Shown: positions 1-11,296 of the stretch, in pieces | How positions within the stretch are numbered: position 1 is the first letter of the stretch | Layout of the letters: each line of letters begins with the position of its first letter | Assembly (NCBI GenBank): GCA_030068145.1 | Contig: JAPJBO010000069.1 | Coordinates: 248,001 to 312,000 of the forward strand | Length of the DNA stretch: 64,000 nucleotides | Origin: Diplonema papillatum | Taxonomy: Eukaryota > Euglenozoa > Diplonemea > Diplonemida > Diplonemidae | Direction: 5' to 3' | Notes under the pieces: generated by a model | Seen by the model: only the letters and a program-made list of their open reading frames with translations | Database searches by the model: none | What the model was told of the DNA's origin: nothing | Program-made: the position numbers and the translations under genes

Positions 1-19
1 CAAGAGCCATCGCCCAACG

Positions 20-215
20 TATCCGTTGAGAGCTCGGAGCAGGATTTCTGCCCGATGAAGAACGCACTTCGAAGATCTGTGTCAGATCTTTCCAATAAAG
101 CAAACGGCGACCACTGTCGACCATTCTTTGGCCTCTCACCCGCGAACTTGACACCCGCGAACTTTCTTGGATTAACTACCACTACAGGGGGTAGTTCGTC
201 CGCAAGTGGTTAAAG
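20..215 (+). repeat. Dispersed repeat R6, copy 1
   Basis: About 195 bp that matches, in inverted orientation, 39307-39512 of this window. Shared blocks include the ones around 'gttgagagctcggagcagg', 'gcaaacggcgaccact' and 'ggcctctcacccgcgaac', and the run ending 'attaactaccact'. Agreement looks high by eye, with scattered substitutions and small indels. No coding potential was recognised. The nature of the element is unknown. Confidence 0.75.
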
Positions 216-1570
216 GGGGTATTGAGGCTCGCCGGGGTCGGTGCCTGCCGAGGGCACTCAGGTTTGGGGCGTAGTGGGACCTGCGCAGTGGTTTAACTCT
301 TCTTCTTTCTCTTCCATCGCCAACACACTTCTGCCAGTGCTTTGCCGCATCGCCTCTCGTAGGGAGCAAACGCAAGGGAGCTGCAGGCTTCAGTGGTCAC
401 GGATAGAGCGAAATGAAACAGCGAAAAAAAAAACTCTCGAAAACGGATAAGGCAAACGCAGTGTGATATTTGGTGGGTTCGCTCTCTCAGTGCTGGCACC
501 GCAGGGCGTAGAGGAAGCAGACAATGCCACTCGCGTAGCTGTCATGGCGCGAATCTGTGAGCTTTAGAAAAAGAAAAGGATCTACGGAACAGTTGCTCTT
601 GATTGAAACAGGTTCATCATGTCAACACTTCGACTTTGCCGCCGGCGCAATAACAGGAAGACACGAATGACGCGGTGCCCCAGAATCTCGCATCTCGAGC
701 GAAGTGTGCTGAGGCGACAGCATGTTTCGGCACTGGAAGACTTGCGGGGTAATCGGGCACATCGATGTATCAATGTCCAAGCTCGTTTTCAGCAGAGGCG
801 AGGCCTGGGGGGGAAACACTACAACAGGTAGGTCTCCCCTCCGACCCCCTCCCTCCGACGACAGCTTGTGTCAGGCTAGGCGACCCAGGGGGGTGGCTTC
901 GGTCCTTCTGGGCGGGCTCCACCGTTCGTGCCTTTTTTTGTATTTTTTTGCTGAGCGCCTACGCCCCCTCACTAACCCCAAGATATTGCTGTGTTTTTGC
1001 TGGGTTTTTTGCATACGTGTTTCCTGGTTTGTGACTTCCTCTGTGTATCGCAACCAGTGGTAGCCAACCCAACAACTGGTCGCTCTTTCAGCATCCTCGC
1101 AGCGCAAAGTTGTAGTGTTAGTGCAGTCTTCAATCCCCGTACGATAATGGGAGAAGGTGAGAGGTTGAGAAACTGCGTGCATCCCGAGAACGTAGCATAT
1201 ACCACGTAGTAGCTTCACGTAGCCCTCTAAGGGTCTACTGGATACTTAGGTAGATGCATAGCATTGAGCAAGTGCCATGAAGGCAGCATAGCAATTCTGT
1301 AAAGTGCAAGTGTCATGAAAGCAGGCGAACACTGGTCACGGCAGTAGCATGCATTGCACGCTACTGCGTATGTGATGTGCTGTTCGCACCGGATGCTGCT
1401 ACGCGTCCTCGTGGTCCCACATCGTAGGACAAGGGGGGTACAACGCATGCATCACAGAGCCGAGGGCCACTACAGAACCAGAATCGGAATTAGTGCCAAC
1501 GTCGAATGCGCACTTCCGCCGGGCGGCGTGGCCAGAGGCTGCAGCTGAAGAACTGGTTTCGTGATTTGCA
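216..1570. other. Spacer with no recognised gene
   Basis: Only short reading frames without recognisable motifs occur here on either strand. Base composition is lower in GC than in the genes further right. No tRNA or other RNA gene was recognised by eye. Confidence 0.5.
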
Positions 1571-1571
1571 A

Positions 1572-1606
1572 GTGGCGGCCTCCTCGAGCATTTTTAAAAC
1601 TGTTCG
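1572..1606 (-). repeat. R1 repeat terminus
   Basis: Contains 'ggcggcctcctcgagcattt', the reverse complement of the R1 left end seen at 1765-1795 and elsewhere. It is an isolated terminus; the rest of the element is not obvious. Confidence 0.5.
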
Positions 1607-1734
1607 GTGCCTGATACAAACACCTTCTTTTCTACTCTAAACCGAGCCGCGGTGGCAAAGCTGTGGAGCTAGCCACCGGCAGTTGGGTGAGAAATGGTTT
1701 CCCGTTTTTCAAGTTCGATTTTCATTATTTCTTT

Positions 1735-1958
1735 GTATAGGCACCTGCTTTGTAGGAAATGCTTGAGGAGGCTGCCAGCTGCAAAAGATCAAAGGAGGTA
1801 AATGTGCTATAGCCCACACGAAACACAGGTGAATCTGGGTTCAGTGGCGGTGTAAGCGTTCAACAAAAAAGACCCACTTTGTAGTTGTATTGTTTCTCCC
1901 CCTCTAGCCTCCTTCGAAGTAAGTACAAGGCAGCCCCTCGAGTATTTTGGGCCAACTA
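1735..1958 (+). repeat. R1 repeat, near-complete MITE-like copy
   Basis: A 224-bp unit bounded by imperfect terminal inverted repeats: the left end reads 'aaatgcttgaggaggctgcc' and the right end 'gcagcccctcgagtatttt'. The interior shares blocks with kinase intron 1 at 52.6-52.9 kb ('tagcccacac', 'caacaaaaaagaccc', 'ccccctctagcctcc'). There is no open reading frame, so it resembles a non-autonomous TIR element (MITE). The termini resemble those of the longer E elements at 32.9, 47.5 and 50.6 kb. Confidence 0.6.
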
Positions 1959-1959
1959 A

Positions 1960-3690
1960 ACAATTTTTAATGACCTTCGGGTAATTGGGACCTGATGGCG
2001 GTGCACACTGCCTCTGACCAGGTTCAAACCCTGTCCGCTTTCGTTTGCACCGCTTTCGCCTACTGTATGTGCCACTCCACCACTGGCATCCAGAAATATA
2101 TATTTTGGTGGAATCGAAACTTCAAAGTTTCCCACTCACCATTTTTCGCCGAATTATTTTTTGTTGGATGGAAGATTCTGCATTTTCTTTCAGACCGGAA
2201 GCCCGGCCCCAACAACATCAAGTGCGATGCTTCTTTGCTTAACGTTTTTTTGGCAACCCATCCATATCTCCGCTGTGCAGTGTGCAACGGACGCGCTTTC
2301 CAGCTTTTTGCTCGGGGGTCGAGGTTTTATGAGAGTGAGAGAGAGTATGAGAATGAGAGTAGTCCCCTGCAAATGCCCTCAGAGCATTCGGGTAGTTCAT
2401 GAGATAATGTCCTCATCCTAGCTTCGTGGTAAATACACCTCTGGCTCACTTCCCATGTCGTTAGGGGTCTTGGCTCTGCAAGTCATCCATTGGTGCCTTC
2501 GTTGTGGCTGTCGGGACGTCCGCACCCGTACAACAGGCTGAATGGCAGCTTCGCCCAGAGACGCCCATACCTGCTGAACAAATCTGGCTGCAAGAGGGTT
2601 CCAAATCATGTGTAGTGCGTCAACCCGTGACGGTCTGACTCGCGTGTTCCAGAGATGCGTGCATACATATTTGCTTCTCTCAGTAGTACCTAGGACAACG
2701 GCTGCGCACGTCAAACGAACCCAGCTAATAATACAGGACCCCCGCAAGGATGAAAGATCTCGATGATTTGTATTTTATGCTTGGGGGGTTCCGATGGCTA
2801 TTCTGGACCCTTTCTAAAAGAAAAAAAGAACTGCCGTGGGATTATTGGTGATTCTTCATGAAATCCGAGGAGCATGCAGTTCTGAAGAGCTTTCGCCTGT
2901 GGTTCCATGGGCACGATAAAGGACACAGCGGACCAGTCAGTCTCACGACCATCTTTACGGACCGTATCCCCAGTTCCTGGAGTCAAGAAGGCCAATGGCT
3001 GCCGGAGAACGCGCCTGCTATGATGCCGCATAGTATGTTGGGTCTTTCTTCCGTAGGGCTCACGCCCTCAAAGTTCGACTCATATGCTATGATGCCGAAT
3101 AGTGTGATGGGCCTTCTTCGGGACTATGCTATGATGCCAATTGGTGGAATCACACAGGTTTGTCGACATGCTCACTGGGCACATTTCTTTGACGCAATGG
3201 TGCAGCTCGTGCAGGTGTCGGGCGCAAGCCACAAACCTTGGCACAAACCTTACGTGCCGACTTGCTAAAACTTTAACTCTAAAACAACATAAACCGCAAA
3301 ACCGTGACACCTCTTTTCACGATCGTAAGAAGTGTATTGGGCGCGGGCGCTGACCCTACCTTCTGAAATGTTCCCACAGTAGTAGACGCGGGGCTCAGGA
3401 CTTTCCAGGTTTGACGACAGAACTCGGCAAACTCAGTCGGGCCGGAAGGCACCCGTTTGTGTCCACGGCGCAGCGCAAGTCTACTGCGCACACGGATTGG
3501 TTGGTACTGCCGCCGTCTGTATTATGCAGTCATTTACAAGATTGTTTGCGAAGAAGAAAAAAAACAGAATCTTACGAAACATGGACAGCCAGTACAAGAC
3601 TGGAGCCCTGATACCTTGGAAGGAAGCGGTCTTCCGTCCCCGCCGGGTGACCATAGTTTTCCTCCATGGAATGCGAACAATTGGGGGAAG
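1960..3690. other. Spacer with short degenerate repeats
   Basis: No gene recognised. Around 3015-3145 the phrase 'tatgctatgatgcc' (or a close variant) occurs three times, each followed by an 'a-t-a/t-t-g' type tail, giving a small irregular tandem repeat. The open frames here are short and lack motifs. Confidence 0.45.
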
Positions 3691-3950
3691 GGGGAATGCA
3701 AGTACGTGCTTGGAATTGTTACGTGCACAACAACCGCACGGTCCTATTTGCACCGTGTTTCGGTCCTTTGAGCCACGTACACATCAGGCGGACCATCATC
3801 GGCGTGGAATGTGCAAGGGAAAAAGGCGTTCTCGTGCCTTGCTGGTGCAGAACGGGATCGTCTCAACTAATTTGGGTTAAAGAATCTGTGGCGATAATCT
3901 GCATCGCCGGCGGCGCAGTTATCTCTTCAGAACGGGTTCGTCTCAACTAG
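3690..3950 (+). repeat. Diverged R3 copy and a 22-bp direct repeat
   Basis: The block around 'tacgtgcttggaattg', 'gagccacgtacacatcaggc' and 'ggaccatcatcggcg' matches the R3 family seen at 16.06, 16.5, 18.3 and 58.4 kb. At 3849 and again at 3929 the phrase 'cagaacggg..cgtctcaact' is repeated directly, 80 bp apart. No protein is recognised. Confidence 0.5.
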
Positions 3951-3954
3951 AAAG

Positions 3955-4494
3955 CTATGCGAGCAGGTGAGACTCGCCAAGGCACTCTGCCACCGGGTCT
4001 CCGATACGTCTCCGCTGCACTCGTTGTATTGCAGCCTGGCTGTCGCAGTACCAGACCGGCTGGTTGGCCAGCACTCCGCAAATCCTCAACGCCGTTGCCA
4101 GAAGCAGCATCGCCGCCAATTCAGCGTCGGTACTCGATGTAACCGTCCCTCGCAGGACGGCGCCGATCTTCTTCGCGCCGATCGATACACCTACCGACCC
4201 ACGAGTCGCCATATGATTGAGGGTTCCACTCCTTTCGTCAAGTTGGCGGGAAAAGAAATACCCGGCGGTGCCGTCCGGTGCTCTCGACGGGGTGGAAAGG
4301 GGGCTTTTTCTTGCATCTTGCAGGGTGGAGAGAGGCGCGTAAGTATAGATGGGCGAACAACCGTACACCGCCAACAGAGTAGAAGAAAGGGAAACTAGAG
4401 TTGTCGTTGACCGCATTACCCTGAGCCCAAATCGTGGACGTGGTTTCAGGTGGCAACTTCGTCCTACTCGGGCGGTTCGGTTGTTCGCACACAT
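3955..4494 (-). pseudogene. Retrotransposon RNase H domain remnant
   Basis: This 179-codon frame starts with ATG, but only its C-terminal half looks like protein. Roughly residues 95-165 carry an RNase H signature: a glycine-rich first strand (GSVGVSIG), an S-x-x-x-AE helix (STDAELAAM) supplying the catalytic Glu, and a CDSQAAI strand supplying the second Asp. The first catalytic Asp and the C-terminal His/Asp region are missing or not recognisable, and no reverse transcriptase is seen upstream. This pattern is typical of the RNase H module of non-LTR elements and some other retroelements. I infer a decayed fragment. The first ~90 codons are probably not coding. Confidence 0.55.
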
Positions 4495-5039
4495 TGCATG
4501 TGGCTAAAACAAAAAAGACTTTGTGACAGGGGAGTGTTGGGCATAAGTTGCGGGGGAAAAGGACGGGTGCACGAGCGCGCACACGGAACAGCGAACCAGT
4601 TCACGGTGACTGCCAATGGGTTGACTGGTGAGACCAGCTGCAGCTGAGGTAGTCTTTGCCTTCAGTCTCCGAAGCTACTCTGCATACGAACCCAGTCGCG
4701 GATTGCTTGAGTGCTGACTCCAGACGAACTGGACAACATTGTTAAGAACGGGGTGCGCAACACTTCTAGTGGGCGACAAACAATAATTCACTGGCAGGAA
4801 AGCCCTGACAGGGGAGCTTGGGGAATAACATGTTCGGGGGGAAAATGCTTTTTGGGTTTTGCGCGTGGTGCTTGCACCACTGAGGCCAGGTTATTTAACC
4901 GCGGGTTTGGTGGAGAAGGATTGTTCAGGAAACGGTCGCGAACCCGACCAGGTAACGACCATTTCACTGTCTTCTTTGTCTTGTGATGCGAACATCACAA
5001 GGTCACGAGGTGCTGTGCGAAGACACCGCCCACGTGAGC
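4495..5039. other. Spacer with no recognised feature
   Basis: Several short open frames but no motifs, repeats or RNA genes that I can support. Confidence 0.4.
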
Positions 5040-5125
5040 AATGTTAAGCATTGAGTTCTTTTAAGTACATGAACCACACGGATTAGCATGCACTGTTAAG
5101 CAGCGGTTGCCCGATACTCCCGTAG
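5040..5125 (+). repeat. R4 repeat, single unit
   Basis: Contains 'ttttaagtac', 'accacacggat' and 'agcatgcact' followed by 'gttaagcagcggttgcccg', which recurs twice at 7215-7385. Confidence 0.6.
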
Positions 5126-7080
5126 CCTATTCACGGGTTTGCAGGGGTAAAAAGGAAGCCCGGGTTGGGGGGTGGTGGGTGTGGTGCGTAGTATTCTTCT
5201 TTTTTTGTTCTTTCTCGGTTCTGGGGGGGGGGCAAAAAAAAAGAGAGTGAGAGAGACAAGTTAAGGCGCGCCCTTTCCCCTGCAAATCCCAGCACTGAGC
5301 TTACACAGTCGAGTCCACCCGCAGAAGTTGGATCTGAAGGTGGTGTGCCCAAGTCACCCAACAAGGTGTGCTACCACCGAAACGCGTATTGATGCACACA
5401 TGAGAAGCGAGCATGACACCCGCGTTTTATTTTTCAGCTTGTGCTCCGGCTTCTGAGGCTGGTTGTGGTACAGGAGTCATCGGCATGCTGATGAGCACGA
5501 ACGATCTGCAATTGAGCCCTTCGTGGATTATTTCGAACAAAATATGCGCTTGTTTGAGACATATTCTCTAAAACGAAACTAGTGTGCAACTCAAAGCGGA
5601 TGCCAGAAAGTCAGGGCTAAGCGTTGAAACTTCCTTCAAGCGGTGCGGCTGCTGTTCAACTCCTCTTGTGGGAGCCACAGAGTCTACATATCAAGGATGG
5701 GTAGTTTCGCTCTACATTTAAAGGTCCTGTAGGCGGTTTTCTTGGCGTTGTGTGTTTCTTTGTACAAACGCTCCCACGGTTTTTTGTGTGTGCGGGTTTC
5801 TTTACTGCAGAGTGCCTCGAGGAAAAAAACCGCCATTGCGTGCAGAAAAACGACTCCTGACGAAGATGAGAGAGAGAGAGAGAGAGACGAGTTTGACTGC
5901 AGAGACCATCTCTCCGGGGAGTATCCGGTCGCCCCACTACTGTCCCGTACTACTACGGCGGGCGTAAGTCGTTACGTCGTGGGCGCGGAGCGAGCCGCGG
6001 CCCAGCCAAAGATGATTGTTGCACCGATGGTGGCGCAGCCGGGGGCGTCCTGACTGACGGACGAGACCGCCTGGCAGGCGTGTGTTGACACGTTGTTTCG
6101 CGGGCTCTCCTCATTTTGGCAATAGCTGCCATAGAAGACAGCCCCCAGAGAGTGCGCATTGCAACGCTCAAATCGAAGGACGTCTATTTACCAGCCACAA
6201 AGCGTTTCCCCAAGACGATGATACAAATGAGCGCAAGCGCCGAACACGACGTGCATAAAAGAGAATGATGATGATGAACAAAAAAGAGGGGAAGAGAGTT
6301 TTTGTTTTCTTGTTTAACTTTGGAAGGTTCGAATTGCGCGGACGGAACATATCGTCGAACCAACTGTAACCGTACCGGCCTGACCCTTCATTTAAAGTAA
6401 CAGACCTCATAGTATCAGTAGACCCTTCACGGCCTGAGGGGGTTCGCCCTTTCTGAAAACTCGGCATAGCCCTCGAAAGTGTCGTGCAAGCTGCGTACGC
6501 AGAATTGGCACGGCTGCGGCAAAATACTCCACGTAATCTTTGCATAGCATCTTTTTAGCTTCCGTTTCTCACGAGGGACATTCACGTCGGTGAGGTCAAA
6601 CTCGCCTGGTGTGCTGTGTTAGCAACACAAGAACAAGAGACGAAAGGTTTGAAGTACGTTGCTGATTTCCGTACGGCTGACGGGACCGCAGGCCCTCATC
6701 TTTTTTCCGACGATTGTCCCTTCTAGGCAGGCTCGGTGAGAGACCCGTATTTTTTCGACGAGCTATGTTGGTTAATTTCTTGCTAGCACGAGCCACTCGG
6801 TTTGGGAGTGCGGTACGTGTTTGTGCTCAGAATTGATATGTGCATCTCTTTTGTGTTACTGTGGATCCCGAAGGACGCTCAGCATGGTGTCTTGCGACCT
6901 TTGTTTGTTTGGTAAGATACTTTAATGACGCGCTTCAGGTGAAGTAAAAGAAAGCATTTCCCTCTTCTTTTGATTGTTCTGCCGCCATACATCTGCCTAC
7001 CACCGGGACGGGGCCGACCGACTTGAAGTTGAACGCTTACGCCCGGAAACCTAAGTTTACCTATGTTTGCGGGGGCTACA
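5126..7080. other. Spacer with no recognised gene
   Basis: Only short motif-free frames. A brief (GA)n run lies near 5869-5886. The 125-codon minus-strand frame ending at 6168 has no recognisable domain. Confidence 0.4.
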
Positions 7081-7084
7081 GCAA

Positions 7085-7140
7085 ATTTGCTCTTATCAGA
7101 TCTTCTGACTGGCGGCCTCCTCAAGTATTTCCTCCACAGC
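7085..7140 (-). repeat. R1 repeat terminus
   Basis: Reads 'ggcggcctcctcaagtattt' followed by 'cctccacagcaggtgctc', the reverse complement of the R1 left end plus its outer flank 'gcacctgctttgtagg' near 1740. It is a terminus only. Confidence 0.55.
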
Positions 7141-7214
7141 AGGTGCTCATACAAGAAAGTTGAAGTATGGCTAAAGATAAAGCGGTGTCACCCGAGGCGG
7201 TAATCTCAGGGCCG

Positions 7215-7385
7215 CCCACGTGATAAAGCCGTTTAACATTGGGAACTTTGTACACGGACCACACGGATCAGCATGCACTTTATATGGATAATGTCGTTAC
7301 GCACTGGGAACTTTTAAGTACACGGACCACACGGATCAGCATGCACCTGCCGTTAAGCAGCGGCTGCCCGCTTATCCCGTGACAC
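7215..7385 (+). repeat. R4 repeat, two tandem units
   Basis: Two direct units each carry 'acacggaccacacggatcag' and 'catgcac'; the second ends with 'gttaagcagcggctgcccg', as in the unit at 5040-5125. It is non-coding. Confidence 0.65.
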
Positions 7386-7639
7386 CAACACCTTTTAAAT
7401 GTAGTTGGTTATCATGAATAGACTACAATATAGAAAGAGCAGCGTTGGCACTCTTACAGGTTCGTTCCCTCGTAGCTCGCCAGGCAGATGTATGTTTCTC
7501 GCGACTTTTTGTTCACTCACCGCTGCCGGGCCTACTGGGCATCGGTTGAGAGTTGCTCTCGCTGTGCTTCCAGTTGTTGCTGCTGCATAGCGGTGCATAG
7601 CGGTGCAGCGACGGAAGCTAGTAAGAACTACGTTTTCGA

Positions 7640-7835
7640 CCCCCCCAGCGAATGACAGCAAATGTCAGACCAGCCAGCCAGGACCACGCGTGCTACTAGA
7701 GCACGGGCAAATCCGTCAGGGGAGAAGGCCCCTGCAACCGTGTCTAAGCAATCAGCTAAAAAACGCAGGGCCCACGCCCTGATTGTGACTGCGACTCGCT
7801 AGGCAGCACTGACTTGTCTTTTTTTGACGGTGGCA
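7640..7835 (+). repeat. R3 repeat, 3' part
   Basis: Shares long blocks with 18460-18600, including 'gagaaggcccctgcaaccgt' and 'gattgtgactgcgactcgct' followed by 'aggcagcactgacttgtctt'. The 5' half of the family is absent here. Confidence 0.7.
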
Positions 7836-8836
7836 AACCGCGAAGTAAACTCCGCAGAGCACAGTCGACATGGGGTTGCCGTGTGCAGCACCAATGGTTG
7901 AAGTACGCAAGTGGCAAGGGAGGGGAAGGGGTGTTTCCTACCGTTCGGAGGAGTTGCATGAACCGGAGACGAGAACCTTTTTCTCCGTTTGCGATACACT
8001 GGGAATCGTCGTGTTTCTCTTGCCCAGCCTATGTATTCAGATCGACATCTCTTCGAAAAGAGATAACCGCGACGCCGGCATGCATATTATCGCCACAGGT
8101 TCTTTGCATTCAACCCCATATGATATCTCTTCTATTAAGTTCGTTCGTCCGCGCCTTGTGGTGTATTTGTCTGCATGTGAGAGTGCGTGTGTGCGCGGTT
8201 TTCGACCTTGTTGTTACGTGCTGCGCCCTTTCGGGTAGCGTGCATGTGCCCACTCGGGGATGGTGACGCGCCTCGCCTTAGTCGGATAGCCCAGTGCAAT
8301 GCTGCTGACCGCCGCCCCCTTGTGTGGCCAGTAACACTTTCGCCGTCTCACCCGCACACGACTGCCACTCGCCGCCGCAACACACAACAAACCCACACGA
8401 CTCGCAAGTAAACAAAATCGCAAAGCCTCACCAAGCTTGAGCATCCTTCGCACCCGAGCCCCGCTCGCCGACAGCTGCGGCCGCCCTTGCACGTAGCTGT
8501 TCGTTTCGCCCCCGGCTCCGCGGTGCGAGCTCAAATCGGCGCCACCCGGCCTGCGGCCTTTACGTACTCTCGGTTGTTCGTATAGCGTGCTCCCTTTCGC
8601 CTCCAGACTTGCTCCTGAAGTGCGACCGTTGCCCCGGAAGTGTCTCCCTTCTGGGCAACTGTGACGAAAGAAGAAAATGGGAAGAGGGGGGGTACGAAGT
8701 AGGTTTTTGCTGGCATGCGCTGGTGGACCAGTGACCAATGTGGGTCTTCGTCACTGTGATACCTCCGTTTTCGCTGCAGGCTCGTCTTTTGCATACTTCG
8801 TTGCCCAAAGCAACGGATCCAAAATAGAAATAAGAC

Positions 8837-8840
<4 letters not shown>
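7836..8840. other. Spacer upstream of the retrotransposon pair
   Basis: Open frames of 120-174 codons overlap on both strands without recognisable domains, as expected for chance frames. Nothing is supported here as a gene. Confidence 0.4.

Positions 8841-8930
<90 letters not shown>
8841..8930 (+). repeat. (GA)n microsatellite at the retrotransposon 5' edge
   Basis: An uninterrupted GA dinucleotide run that abuts the A repeat of the first element. Equivalent runs abut the termini at 11551, 11945 and 14428. The 80-140 codon frames spanning them are artefacts of the repeat. Confidence 0.9.
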
Positions 8931-8935
<5 letters not shown>

Positions 8936-9055
8936 AATAGAGTATCTATTTGGTATCGGAAAGTAGGTGCGAGATCAGGCAAACCTTGTGCGCTAGCTTC
9001 GTTTAACCGTGAATCTAATAATCAGGGCTTACCCCACATTCTCGCTTTCATTTTA
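8931..9055 (+). repeat. Split direct repeat A1 of copy 1
   Basis: Begins 'gtttgaatagagtatctatt' and ends near 'ccacattctcgctttcatt'. It is nearly identical to A2 (11372-11474) and to the A repeat of copy 2 (11969-12093). Confidence 0.9.
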
Positions 9056-9076
9056 TTTCCATTCTCCCCAAGTAAT

Positions 9077-9275
9077 AATGCCGATCCGCAAGGATAGCCG
9101 CATGCGCCGGGCCGCGCTGAACCGTCGACGGGTGATGGATCCTGACTGGGCGGCTGCTGAGGAAGCGGCGGACGGGGCCACGCGGGAGTGGCGCATGTGG
9201 AACCCGTGCGAGCCCGGGGAGACGATGCACGCCCCTCCTCTTGCGGGAAAGGAAGGAAGGACCGGTCGCTGCTGA
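9077..9275 (+). pseudogene. Truncated gag-like frame of copy 1
   Basis: After an ATG at 9077 the frame encodes a short basic stretch, then 'MDPDWAAAEEAADGATREW', aligning with the C-terminal part of the copy 2 gag-like protein (QDPDWEKAEKAANSHARGW). The zinc finger, acidic region and central helices present in copy 2 are absent, so this is an internal-deletion remnant with a stop at 9275. Confidence 0.7.
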
Positions 9276-11179
9276 GGACCGGCTTGGAACGGTCGCCTGG
9301 GGGCTGGTCCCCCCCAGCCGACTCCGAACTTGAAGGACCTGGCGGGAGCATGACGACTGCTCTGCTCTCGTCGCCTGCTGACGATGGCGGAAAGCAGGAA
9401 GACCCGGGAAGCGCACCGACCAATTCTCCCGGGCACCACCCAGCTCGCCCCTCCTTCTGCGACAGTCGTTTCCCAACGCGACAGAAACCCTTGCCCGACG
9501 CCGGCTTTTTGCCTCGGCAGGTCAGGGGGTTGAAGTCGCGAAGGTCGAGACTGCTCAGGGGAAGGCAGCTTTTCCTGCGGCTCCACCCCCACTTCTACGA
9601 CCCCCCGACCGCAGTTCCCCTCGGCTACCTGCCACCGGAGACGAGGGGCCTCACTCCGGGAATCGGTGCCCCGAGATCGACGAGGCCGCTCGACGTCACG
9701 GCTGTGCCGCCGATCGATCTCCGCGGCCTCCGGAGCCTAGCTGGCCCCGGGGCCCGCTTGCACGGCCTGCTCGACCTCCTGACGGACGGACACTCCTTCC
9801 GTCGGAAGTTGTTGGAAGTGCCTGTCCTGCCGGGTCGGAAGAGCGACGCATTTGCCCGGCATGCGGTGACGCTGGAAGGTGTCGGGTTTGTGGAGCGGGT
9901 TCCTCGGTCGCAGCCGCTGAAGTGCGTCCTGCCGGCATTCGCCGTCGAGAAGGGCGAGCAGCACTCGCGCGCCATCGTCGACGGCCGCCCGCTGAACGAG
10001 CTGATGGAGCCCCCGCCGAAGTTCAGCCTCTTGCGTGTCGACGAGGTCATCAAGAAGATGATGTCGAAGTCACACGCAGTCGTAGTTGACCTGAAGTCCT
10101 ACTTTTTCCAATTCCCAGTAGGACGGTCGACGTCGGCATTCTTCGGGCTTCGAACGAAGAGGCCGGACGGGGGCGTGGCCCTGTATCGGTGGCGCCGTCT
10201 GACGATGGGCTGGTCGTACTCGCCGGTGATTGCGCAGGACTCCGCACTCGTCGTCACGGAGCCTGCGAAGGACGACAGGGTCGTCTGGTACGACGACTGG
10301 GCCCTCGTCGGTGACTGTCCGGACGCGCTTCGCGCAGTGCGCGACCGAGTCCTGCGACGCGCCCGCCAGGTGCGCATGACGGTCAACGACGAGAAGTCCG
10401 TCCTCGAGCCCAGCTCGACGCCGGTTGTCTTGGGGGTCGAGTTTGACCTCGCGGCGAAGAGGTACCGACTGAAGCAGGAGTGGGCGAGGAAGGCGCACCT
10501 CCTCTTTTGCTCGGTCGGTTCGATGCAGATGACTTTGCGTGGCGTTTGGAAGGTCGTCGGAACCGCCATTTGGGCATGGACGGTGTGGGGCACGCCACTC
10601 TGCAGAGTGAGCCCGGTGCTTGCGTGGATGGGGACCCTGGCGCACCAAGTCCTGACCGGTTCCCTGGGCTGGGAGTCGCTGGTCCGCGTGAGCGACGACG
10701 TTTTTCCGTTCCTTGCGGGAGTGAGACGGCGTCTGTCGGGCAACCGGTGGGTCGTTTTCGACTCGAAGCAACGGGACACCCTCGTGGAGGCGTGGTCCGA
10801 CGCCAGCATGCAGGGATGGGCCTGGCTGGTGGGTTCCATGGCGATGTGGGGCCCATGGAGGGATGCACCGCAGCACATCTTCTTCGCCGAGCTTACGGCG
10901 GCCAAGTTTGCGGTTGCGTATGCGGCTTCGCGGTCTCCGCTGTCGACAATCAGAATATTTGTCGACAACTTGCCCGCCGTCAACTGCCTGAAGAACTGGA
11001 AGTCGAAGACCGAGCTCGGGAACCTCATCCTGTGCCAGGTCCGCGACGTCTTGGAGGAACACCAGTGTATCCTCGAGACTGTATGGGTCCCGACTGCTGA
11101 ACAACTGGCAGACGTCTGGACACGAGATCCATACAGGCGGGGTATCCGGCCGCCCCGGACCCCGTTCTGTGTTGCATGA
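9188..11179 (+). CDS. Reverse transcriptase-RNase H polyprotein of a DIRS/Ngaro-like element
   Basis: An open frame of 663 codons that makes cDNA of the element. RT motifs in order: SRAIVDGRPLN, then VVDLKSYFFQFPV (motif A Asp), LTMGWSYSPVIAQ (motif B), and YDDWALVG (motif C, the YDD catalytic pair). RNase H follows: EAWSDASMQGW (first Asp), FFAELTAAKFA (Glu), IRIFVDNLPAV (second Asp) and VPTAEQLADVWTRDP (last Asp). All expected catalytic carboxylates are present. No methyltransferase or integrase domain follows, which fits Ngaro/PAT better than classic DIRS1. The first ~100 codons read through the gag/recombinase deletion scar and are unlikely to be functional. The true RT start is uncertain, perhaps near the LPDAGFLPRQV segment. 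Confidence 0.9.
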   Translation: MAHVEPVRARGDDARPSSCGKGRKDRSLLRTGLERSPGGWSPPADSELEGPGGSMTTALLSSPADDGGKQEDPGSAPTNSPGHHPARPSFCDSRFPTRQKPLPDAGFLPRQVRGLKSRRSRLLRGRQLFLRLHPHFYDPPTAVPLGYLPPETRGLTPGIGAPRSTRPLDVTAVPPIDLRGLRSLAGPGARLHGLLDLLTDGHSFRRKLLEVPVLPGRKSDAFARHAVTLEGVGFVERVPRSQPLKCVLPAFAVEKGEQHSRAIVDGRPLNELMEPPPKFSLLRVDEVIKKMMSKSHAVVVDLKSYFFQFPVGRSTSAFFGLRTKRPDGGVALYRWRRLTMGWSYSPVIAQDSALVVTEPAKDDRVVWYDDWALVGDCPDALRAVRDRVLRRARQVRMTVNDEKSVLEPSSTPVVLGVEFDLAAKRYRLKQEWARKAHLLFCSVGSMQMTLRGVWKVVGTAIWAWTVWGTPLCRVSPVLAWMGTLAHQVLTGSLGWESLVRVSDDVFPFLAGVRRRLSGNRWVVFDSKQRDTLVEAWSDASMQGWAWLVGSMAMWGPWRDAPQHIFFAELTAAKFAVAYAASRSPLSTIRIFVDNLPAVNCLKNWKSKTELGNLILCQVRDVLEEHQCILETVWVPTAEQLADVWTRDPYRRGIRPPRTPFCVA

Positions 11180-11296
11180 GGTTCCTTACCTCGAAAGTTT
11201 TGTATTTGCGCTCCTGATAGCGCTGTTTTCTTTTTGCGAGACCCGGAGGCAGCGGGATCTCAGCTCATTGAGTTTCACGTCCAGGGATTTTTATTC

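Noticed and set aside
8677-8982. Open frames on both strands through the GA runs (also 11374-11947, 14193-14585)
   Set aside because: They encode only Arg-Glu or Ser-Leu dipeptide repeats created by the microsatellite.
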